DNA from: Lacrimispora sp. BS-2
GTDB taxonomy: Bacteria > Bacillota > Clostridia > Lachnospirales > Lachnospiraceae
Direction: 5' to 3'
NCBI RefSeq assembly: GCF_040207125.1
Contig: NZ_CP157940.1
Location: 2,170,001-2,234,000 of the forward strand
Length of the DNA stretch: 64,000 bases
This document shows positions 34,453 to 42,100 of this stretch, one piece after another. Within the stretch, counting starts at the first letter, position 1; each line of letters opens with the position of its first letter. The notes beneath the pieces are model-generated. The model was not told where the DNA came from. It saw only the letters and a program-made list of their open reading frames with translations, and did no database searches. The position numbers were made by a program, and so were the translations under genes.

Positions 34453-36015
34453 TTATTCTCCTGTAAACTGAAACTCCTTGATTTTACGCACCACATCCAT
34501 GATGGTACCATCCCGGCTTTCGATAATCCCTACGATCTTATCATCAAACTGCACCTTTTCCGGTTCCCCTACGATGGAGTATGCGATATCCCGCAATTCC
34601 TCAATGGTCTTAAATGGCAGATCCACGTCTTTCATACACTGGATCAGATCCTGCCTTCTCGGATTGATCGCAATACCGTAATCCGTGATCACCACATCAA
34701 TGGATTCGCCGGGAGTGGTGACCGTTGTGACCTCCGAGCAGACAGCCGGAATCCTTCCCTGCAGGAGCGGAGAAATTACTATGGTGCATTTTGCTCCGGC
34801 TGCAGTGTCCGGATGCCCTCCCTGAGCGCCGGTAATCATGCCGTCTGAGCCTACCACTACATTGCAGTTATAATTCACATCCACTTCCAGAGCTGCCAGG
34901 ATCACAAAATCCAGCTTATTTACGACAGCTCCCTTATTAAAGGGATCCGCATATTCTCCCGCACTGATTCGAAAATGCTTGGGATTGATAACGGATTCTA
35001 CTGCATCCAGATCGAAATCCTGGGTATCTAAGAGGGCGTCAACCTGATTGTTCTCCAATAAGTCGCACATGGGCTTTGTAAGCCCTCCTACCCCGAAGCG
35101 CATACGCACATTTCTCTCCTTCATGATCTTTGCAAGAGAAATGGTGGAGGCAATGGAAGCTCCGCCTACCCCTGTCTGGTATGAAAATCCGTCCTTAAAA
35201 TACGGGGTATTGACCACAAACTGGGTACAGTAATCTGCCATCATAAGCTTACGCATATCTGCAGTTGGTTTTGCAGCTCCGGTTGCAATCTTATCCGGAT
35301 TTCCAATCTCATCAACAACTACCACATAATCTACTTTTGTCATGGAGATATGGGCGGGGAAGTTGGGGAACGGAACCAGACAGTCAGTGATTGCCACCAC
35401 CTTATCGGCATAGTCGGCATCTGCCATAGAGTAAGAAAGAACGCCGCAATCCGATTTTCCGCCGATGCCCCGGCAGTTTCCATAGTCATCGCAGGTAGGT
35501 GCGCCGATAAATGCGATATCGATCCTCACCTCTCCGGTTTCAATGGCACGGACTCTGCCGCCATGGGAACGCATAACGGCCAGACCCCTTAATTTTCCTT
35601 CAGATATGGCCCTGCCGATCTTCCCCCTGACACCGGAGGACTGTATCCCGGTAATCGTTCCATCCTCTATGTAATCCACCAGTTTATCGTGGGCTTTCCC
35701 TAATGAACTGGCACAGATGGTAATATTCTTGATTCCCATGTTGTGGATCTCCTCCATCACCATGTTTACCACATAATCGCCTTCCCGGAAATGATGATGA
35801 AAGCCCAGGGTCATTCCATCCTTTATCCCGCATTTTACCAGACAGTCGTGAATGCTTTCCACCAGCTTACTTTTATCCGAATTGATCACGCACTTCGTGA
35901 CCGGACCGTCTTTTTTATATTCAAATCCATCAAAGTGATGAACACCCATAAAAGGTTTTTTTCCTGTCAGTTTTAAGATTTCTTCCGGAATCTCTCTCCC
36001 TACTGCATTAATCAT
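34453..36015 (-). CDS. citF: Citrate lyase alpha subunit
   Basis: CitF is the citrate:acetyl-ACP transferase of citrate lyase. ATG 36015 (MINAVGREIPEEIL) is preferred: it has AGGAG upstream and lies 1 bp after the citE stop, giving 520 residues, the family's usual length; a start further upstream would overlap citE. Typical stretches are GITLGFHHHFREGDYV-like (read here as GMTLGFHHHFREGDY), GVRGKIGRAISEG and GGHPDTAAGAKC. It acts in the cytosol as part of the D-E-F complex. Confidence 0.97.
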   Translation of the reverse strand: MINAVGREIPEEILKLTGKKPFMGVHHFDGFEYKKDGPVTKCVINSDKSKLVESIHDCLVKCGIKDGMTLGFHHHFREGDYVVNMVMEEIHNMGIKNITICASSLGKAHDKLVDYIEDGTITGIQSSGVRGKIGRAISEGKLRGLAVMRSHGGRVRAIETGEVRIDIAFIGAPTCDDYGNCRGIGGKSDCGVLSYSMADADYADKVVAITDCLVPFPNFPAHISMTKVDYVVVVDEIGNPDKIATGAAKPTADMRKLMMADYCTQFVVNTPYFKDGFSYQTGVGGASIASTISLAKIMKERNVRMRFGVGGLTKPMCDLLENNQVDALLDTQDFDLDAVESVINPKHFRISAGEYADPFNKGAVVNKLDFVILAALEVDVNYNCNVVVGSDGMITGAQGGHPDTAAGAKCTIVISPLLQGRIPAVCSEVTTVTTPGESIDVVITDYGIAINPRRQDLIQCMKDVDLPFKTIEELRDIAYSIVGEPEKVQFDDKIVGIIESRDGTIMDVVRKIKEFQFTGE

Positions 36016-36016
36016 C

Positions 36017-36916
36017 TTACAAATCTCCTTTATATACACCGGAGGCCTTGGCAAGCTCTATGGTTCTCTTGGCTCCGTCATAGAACGCAATGTCGATCAT
36101 CTTTCCGTCTACGGTAAATACTCCGATTCCCTCTGCCTTTTTCTCCTCGATTTCCTTAACGACCTTTTCTGCAAACGTGATATCCTTCTGCGCAGGCGTA
36201 AAAATCTCATGGACAACCGGAATCTGGCGGGGATTGACAATGGATTTTCCGTCAAATCCCATCAGATGAATGGTTTCCACATCCTTCCGGAAGCCTTCCA
36301 TATCATCAAGGTTTGTATAAACCGTATCAAAGCACTGGACCTTTGCTGCCCTGGCCGCAATGATTAAATTCTGTCTGGCTCCCATTAACTCAATACCGGT
36401 TCCAGTAATATGGGTCTGAAGGTCTTTGGTATAGTCTCCGCCGGAAAGTGCAATTCCAAACAGCCTTTCGGAAGCCTCGCAGATATCCAGCGCCTTTACC
36501 ACTCCTCTTGCGGATTCTATGGCAGCCATAATAAGGGTCCTTCCTTCCGGAATGCCGAAATCTTCTTCTGCTGTCCGGATCTCCGCTTCCACTGCCTTTA
36601 TCTCCTCAGGCCGTTCTGTTTTCGGGATCCGGATGGCATCACAGCCGCCTGCAACCGCACAGCGGATATCCTCCTTCCAATAAGGAGTATCCAGGCCGTT
36701 GATCCGGACCACCCGCTCGCAGCCCCTGTAATCGATCTCCTTAAGTGCATGATATAGGGAAAATCTGGCTGCATCCTTCTGGTTTTCTGCCACCGCATCC
36801 TCTAAATCCAGCATAAGGGAATCTGGTTTATAAATATACGGATCCTTAATGAGGCCCGGTTTCTGGGCATTTAAAAACATCATGGTTCTTCTGAGCCGTT
36901 TCTTATTCGGATTCAT
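36017..36916 (-). CDS. citE: Citrate lyase beta subunit (citryl-ACP lyase)
   Basis: CitE cleaves citryl-ACP to oxaloacetate and acetyl-ACP. The 299-residue protein has the HpcH/CitE TIM barrel with SLMLDLEDAVAENQKDAAR, VRINGLDTPYWKEDI, and the metal- and substrate-binding Glu in AAIESARGV, plus FDGKSIVNPRQIPVV. It overlaps citD by 4 bp (ATGA), showing translational coupling. Confidence 0.97.
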   Translation of the reverse strand: MNPNKKRLRRTMMFLNAQKPGLIKDPYIYKPDSLMLDLEDAVAENQKDAARFSLYHALKEIDYRGCERVVRINGLDTPYWKEDIRCAVAGGCDAIRIPKTERPEEIKAVEAEIRTAEEDFGIPEGRTLIMAAIESARGVVKALDICEASERLFGIALSGGDYTKDLQTHITGTGIELMGARQNLIIAARAAKVQCFDTVYTNLDDMEGFRKDVETIHLMGFDGKSIVNPRQIPVVHEIFTPAQKDITFAEKVVKEIEEKKAEGIGVFTVDGKMIDIAFYDGAKRTIELAKASGVYKGDL

Positions 36917-37215
36917 CGTTTCTTTTTGCCTCCCCAGAGAATATTTTCAAACTGGTCTATGGAACGGGATACCGCTCCTTCCACGCGCGCCTTAATGGTG
37001 CAGTCCAGTGCTCCCTTATCAACAACCGTGATTCTCACATTGTCAATACTGAGATTTCCAAGGGTCTCCATGATTACCTTCCTGATCCTGTTGCCATACT
37101 GGTTCATTACTGCGCTTTCCAGCACAAAATCGATTTTACCATCACCTGGCTCAACAGTTACCTGACAGTCGCTGGACTCCAATGTACCGGCCATGGCTGG
37201 TTTTTTTATCTCCAT
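36913..37215 (-). CDS. citD: Citrate lyase acyl carrier protein (gamma subunit)
   Basis: The 100-residue carrier holds the phosphoribosyl-dephospho-CoA prosthetic group on a Ser near the N-terminus; here AGTLESSDCQV places it at Ser14. The rest (KIDFVLESAVMNQYGNRIRK and VRITVVDKGALDCTIKARVE) matches the family. A GGGAGG site lies about 11 bp upstream. It is the first gene of the citDEFGC series and lies just downstream of a promoter with paired TTAAGA boxes. Confidence 0.96.
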   Translation of the reverse strand: MEIKKPAMAGTLESSDCQVTVEPGDGKIDFVLESAVMNQYGNRIRKVIMETLGNLSIDNVRITVVDKGALDCTIKARVEGAVSRSIDQFENILWGGKKKR

Positions 37216-37253
37216 TTTGCTTAAAGCCTCCCTTTTATCTTTGATAATTTCAT

Positions 37254-37294
37254 TTTATAGGGAGAATCTTAACCAGGGGAAAAAGGAATCTTAA
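37254..37294 (-). promoter_or_regulatory. citD promoter with TTAAGA-N16-TTAAGA activator site
   Basis: On the minus strand two TTAAGATTC motifs start 22 bp apart (hexamers at 37289-37294 and 37267-37272), and the nearer one ends 7 bp before a TATAAA -10 (37254-37259). There is no -35. This is the layout of a promoter activated by an OmpR-family protein bound at the -35 region. The neighbouring response regulator is the obvious candidate. Confidence 0.65.
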
Positions 37295-37305
37295 AATTTA
37301 TTAAG

Positions 37306-37333
37306 AAAGAGGCAGATTCTCATCTGCCCCTTT
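37306..37333 (-). terminator. Hairpin at the citX stop codon
   Basis: AGAGGCAGAT pairs with ATCTGCCCCT around a 4-nt loop that contains the citX stop. On the minus strand it is followed by CTTAATAAATTTT, a loose T-rich tail, so it is a weak or partial terminator placed directly before the citD promoter. Confidence 0.5.
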
Positions 37334-37853
37334 CTATTAACCAGGAATCTATGATACTCTCAACACGTCCGTAAAGCTCCTTAACGGTATGGCTCCTGCT
37401 GCGGCCGCACAGCTTTGCATCCGTTTCACAAATCAGGCATTTCCGCACAGGGGAGCCTAATTCTTCCCTGCTGATCCCCTTTCCTGCCTCATCGTATACG
37501 TCGATATCAAACAACCTTCCAAGGGGATGGGTTTCTTCCATTTGAATCGTTATCTTTTTCACAAAATGGGGATCAGGACTTTTCACTGCATAGAGCTTAA
37601 AATAACCGGCCTTCTCTCCCACCGCGGTCTCCTCCATCACAGTCAGCCCATGTTCCGTAAACAGACGGTTAAGCTCTTCTCCTCCTGCGGAAAATGCCAG
37701 AAGAATGCCGGGTGAGGTTTTCCTTGGACCGGGAATGTTCATCCCGAGAGCCACGATAGTGGCTCCATCATGATCTTTTTGAAGTGTTTCCTGCATTCTT
37801 ACTTTCTTTTCACGGAAAGAAAGCATCTCATCTAAAGTAACATTCTCTTCCAT
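37320..37853 (-). CDS. citX: Apo-citrate lyase phosphoribosyl-dephospho-CoA transferase
   Basis: CitX attaches the prosthetic group to CitD. The 177-residue protein is of usual length and has the family signatures ALGMNIPGPRKTSPGI, HPLGRLFDIDVYD and CLICETDAKLCGRSRSHT. It starts 1 bp after a lipoprotein gene, so those two are translationally linked, and it is separated from citD by a hairpin and a new promoter, which allows different expression levels for the enzyme and its maturation factor. Confidence 0.95.
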   Translation of the reverse strand: MEENVTLDEMLSFREKKVRMQETLQKDHDGATIVALGMNIPGPRKTSPGILLAFSAGGEELNRLFTEHGLTVMEETAVGEKAGYFKLYAVKSPDPHFVKKITIQMEETHPLGRLFDIDVYDEAGKGISREELGSPVRKCLICETDAKLCGRSRSHTVKELYGRVESIIDSWLIERGR

Positions 37854-37854
37854 C

Positions 37855-38433
37855 TTATTCCCTTATTTCTGTTATCCCAAAGCTTCCATCGGTTTTTTCC
37901 TGAAAGGTGATCTTTGATTCTCCTTCTCCCATGGTCACGCCTTTGTCCGTCATTTTCAGTGAAACCGTGTCCACATTGGCAACCGCTACCATAAGATCAT
38001 CTCCAAACACCATGTCAGGGTTCTGCTTAAATAAATCTTCCCGGCTGTTAAGGGTGATGGTCTCCTTATCACCTGTTATGAAAACACAGGGATAAATAAG
38101 AAGATCCCCAAATGCCTGTAAATCCCGGTCCCCTACCGCTTCCTGGATTTTTTCGGCAAATGCCTCCACCTTTTTTTCCGTCCCAGCGCTTTCTTCACTC
38201 TCCACGGCCTCTATTCCCGGCCCTGACTGGTCCATATCCTCTTCCTGAACAATCTCATCAGCCTCATTTTCTTGTGTTCCGGATCTCTCCATCCTGACGG
38301 CCGCAGTCTCTGTTTTTGCCGCTTCCGAAGGAGCGCCGCCCAAATCTTCAGCTTGCTTCCTGCCGCAGCCAGCTGCGAGCAATACAGCAAAAGCAACGGC
38401 CAAACAAAATAAACTGATTTTCTTTTTCAGCAT
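37855..38433 (-). CDS. Putative lipoprotein upstream of citX
   Basis: ATG 38433 is chosen because GGGAGG lies 10 bp upstream and it opens a lipoprotein signal (FCLAVAFAVLLAAGCGRKQ) with a clear LAAGC lipobox. The mature part has an acidic low-complexity stretch (about residues 30-85), then a domain of about 100 residues with KVEAFAEKIQEAVGDRDLQA and a CVFITGDKETITLNSREDLF segment that recalls NTF2-like/SnoaL-type folds, unconfirmed. It is outside the cell, and directly cotranscribed with citX. It may be a citrate-related binding or accessory protein, or only share the transcript. Confidence 0.75.
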   Translation of the reverse strand: MLKKKISLFCLAVAFAVLLAAGCGRKQAEDLGGAPSEAAKTETAAVRMERSGTQENEADEIVQEEDMDQSGPGIEAVESEESAGTEKKVEAFAEKIQEAVGDRDLQAFGDLLIYPCVFITGDKETITLNSREDLFKQNPDMVFGDDLMVAVANVDTVSLKMTDKGVTMGEGESKITFQEKTDGSFGITEIRE

Positions 38434-38615
38434 TTCCTGATTCCTCCCTGCGTCCATTTTTTATCTCCAAGGGTCAAATGGGTTTTCTTTCACCCTTTAA
38501 TCAGGGCACAGTATAGCACCTGTCAGGATAATAAGTCAATAGGGTTTCAAAAACTGTAAACCTTAGTCATCTTTCTGTAAGATTCTCCCCGGTTCTTTAT
38601 CCATTATTTATATTC

Positions 38616-38897
38616 TTAATGGAGGGTAAATCCCCTTCCCCGCACCTCATTGACCTGGTTGATGATCATGGTGGTAAATGCAAACTGCCTTCCCAAAAAC
38701 AAGGCTCCCGCCACAAACATTATAATATTAAAAACTGCCACAAAGGCAGCTACTGGAATCCCAAACTGGTGATAGGCCACCAAAGCAAGTCCGGTCGTTC
38801 CGCCTGTGCTCAGTCCACACGGCAGAATGAACAGGGATACGGCCAGGGCATAAATGGTATTGCCCACAGGCACTGTTGCGATTTTCTTCATATTCAT
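38616..38897 (-). pseudogene. YitT-family membrane protein with internal deletion
   Basis: The frame begins MNMKKIATVPVGNTIYALAV and runs through two to three membrane segments (STGGTTGLALVAYHQFGIPV), as at the start of YitT proteins, then jumps to TMIINQVNEVRGRGFTLH, which looks like the last residues of the family's DUF2179 domain. About 180 residues between are missing; the joined frame is about 94 residues where the family has 280-290. An intact paralogue is at 47251. The deletion kept the frame, so a short membrane peptide could still be made. Confidence 0.6.
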
Positions 38898-39071
38898 ACT
38901 GATGCAGTTCCCTTTCCTTGGATAAACAAACACTTTTAATATACCATGGGCAAATCTTTTATACAATTAATTTTCTGCTGTTTCTTCCAAATATATAACA
39001 GTAATCTGCTGGCCATTATATAGTTTTGAATGGCAAAATCACGATATTTTAATTGACACTGCCAAAGTGCA

Positions 39072-39123
39072 TAAAAATAATAATCCCATGTGTATTATGC
39101 CATTACGCCATACACATGGGATT
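39072..39123 (-). terminator. Terminator of the 1639-residue surface protein gene
   Basis: AATCCCATGTGTAT pairs with ATACACATGGGATT, and the 3' arm is followed on the minus strand by ATTATTTTTATG. It lies about 25 bp beyond the stop. Confidence 0.85.
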
Positions 39124-39147
39124 TGTTTATATCCTGGTTTTAAATTC

Positions 39148-42100
39148 TTATGAAGCCTGCTGTATCCATTCTCCCTTTGCACCTACTCTATAGCCGTCCG
39201 GAGTAACCACATCCTGAGCAAGCTTTCCTACTGTCTCCTTGTAGCCTGGCCCGGATGGATAGAAATAATACCATATTCCATCAATCATGTTCCAGCCTGT
39301 ATACATTGCTCCGAAAGAAGCATCGTTTTGATTATGTAAGAAGTAAGTATTTCCATCAGCATCAGTAAACCAGCCGCTTCTCATATATCCCTGCTGGTCA
39401 AAGAGATACCATGTTAAAGTGCCGTTTAAATCAGCCCGATACCATTCATTTTTTGGATAAGTGCCATCTGGTTTTACGATCCACCAGCCTGTTTCATCTC
39501 GTTTCCATGTACCGCCTGTTTGAACAGAATTATTCTTTGAAGATGATGCGCCTTTGTCTGTAATACTGCTGCCGCCTGATGAGCTGTCTCCGTGGCTGCT
39601 GCCATTGCCGGTGCTGCCGCCTTCTTCCACAGTGCTGTTGTCTTTTTCATCCGCTTTAAATCTCACTTCTCCGGTTTTTTCATCATATTCAAACTGGCGA
39701 AGGGCAACTTCCTCTATGCCGGCAAATCCGATTTTTTCCAAAATGGCTTTTGCTCTGCCCATCATTTCTGCATTAGACTGATTGCTGTTAAGCAATTTTG
39801 CAAATTCAGCACTGTTATACTCAGAAGCATTTCTGCCTTCCATATTTGTCACAGTACCTTTGCCATATTCTTGCCCTGTAACGATCGTTCCTGCACCCTT
39901 TTTAGAAGCAATCTCTTCCAAACCGCTAATCTGAGGCGCATCTGTATTGAAATAGGCATTCTCTACATAGCCGATACCAGCTACACGGCCTGCGATGCCG
40001 CCTATATCTACAGTCGTGGCAGCCGTCTCTAATGCCATATTTGCAAAACTGTTGATGACAATGCCTGCATTCATGCCTGCGATACCGCCTATGGTCATTC
40101 TGGCCCCGTTGCCTTTGGCATAGATTTTTCCTTTGGCATAGTTGTTGATAAGAAGTGATTTGTTCGGTATCGCGCTGATGCCTCCACCATAAGCCCAACG
40201 TTCTTTGCTTTCACTTTTTATGCTTACATCAGTATATGAGTTTGCGATAATACCCCAGTTTATATTGCCAACCAGGCCTGCGGTGTCATTTTGCTTTGAT
40301 GACCAGCTCTCGATCACGCCTTTTGCATAACAATGATCTATATATCCGCCTATGTTTGACGGATTTTCAAAATATCCGGAAAGCAAACCCGTATAGGATA
40401 TGTTGCCGTCTCCCATATATTTGTTATAGACAGCCGCATTTTCAATGCCAAGATTCACCACATAGGCTGACTGCAGATTTGCAAACAAGCCTGCAGATAC
40501 GCAGTATGTTTCCGGACTTTCCTTTGTTCCAATGGTCATGTCACTGATAACGTGACCATTTCCGTCAAATGTGCCTCTGAATCCATATGCACCTGAACCG
40601 CCTGCCGGTATCCACTGGATTCCTGACAGAGAAATATCTCCATCAAGTCTTACATATTTTCCTTTATAATGCTCGTCTTCATTTATTGATGCCGCAAATG
40701 CCACCAGCTGCCCGGCAGTTTTGATCATGTATGGATTTTCTTTTGTACCGTCTCCTGCTTCGAAAATTGAAGGATCTGCATTTCCGTATCCTGTTAAATC
40801 ACGGATGGATGCTTTCTTGGCCGCTGCCGCTATAGCAGATTTAAGCAGCTTTGCCAAATCGCTGTCGCCTGCTAATTGTGAATAATCTTGTGTGGAAATA
40901 ACATATGCGATTACATCATCTGCTATGGCCTCTAAAGCCTGTCCCACGTCATTTCCAGTCATTTTTATGCCGGCAATCTTCCCATCTTTTACAGTCATTT
41001 CTACATAAACATACTTTCCTGCATCCGTCTTTGCTCTGCCATAGTATGTGCCGTCTGCTTTTTCTAAAGTGTTTGGCTCAAATATAGGTGTCATATCTGC
41101 ATACGTTGTTTCTGCTTGTTCACCAGTAGGACGTACTGTGCCGTCTGTAAGCTCCCAGGTTCTTAATTTCATGAAAGAAGGAAGCCCCATGGCATTCTGG
41201 TTGCCAATGTTTACACTGGTGCCATTGTTTAAATCCATAGGGAATGCAGTGAAATTCTTATTCAGCAATGCAGCAAAATCTTTCTCCTGCATCTGTGTTA
41301 ATGTCTTTGAATCAATACCCACATGGTATACGCCGTCATATGGCTCGCCCTCATCATTTATGCCCGCACTGACCATATAACCTACTGGGATAACCGGATT
41401 GCTGATGACACCATTGCTGTTTTGGCGCGCATCTGCGTTATAGTAGGATAAAAATTGTCTTGCAATACCTGTTGACCATCCTGCAAATGAACCTACATAG
41501 GTAGAAAATGACTCTGCTTTCATGTTGCCTGTAGAGTAGCAGTTTGCCACCTTACCTCCATTTACACCAATAAAGGAACCGATAGATGGCATGCCTTCAT
41601 TACCATCTTCACGGCTGGCTTTGCCTGCGACATCGCCTGCAGCATAGCAGTTTGCAATTACGCTTCTGTTGACCATGCCCACGAAGCCGCCGCCCTGTGA
41701 CAGGCCGCCTATGGCTTTGCAGTATACGTCTGCTTCTGACCAGGAGTTGATGATACCGCCTCTGATCGTCTGGCCTGCCAGTCCGCCTGTCCAAACATTG
41801 GCTTTCTTGTGTTTTGTTTCTGCATATATGCTTCCCTCTGTATGGCAGCCGTCAATAAATGCTTTTTCTGTAAGACCTGCTAAAAGACCCGCATAAGCGC
41901 TGGACGGATGGACTACTGCTATTTCTCCATCCACGATACTTAAATTTTTCACTACTGCATTTTCGCCTAATACACCGAAAAATCCATAGAACGTGGTCAT
42001 TTTGGCAGTATCATTCGTATCTGCCTTATCTTCTATATGGGGATTTTCAGCCGATCCAATGTTCATGCCTGTGATCACATGGCCGCGTCCATCAAAATTA

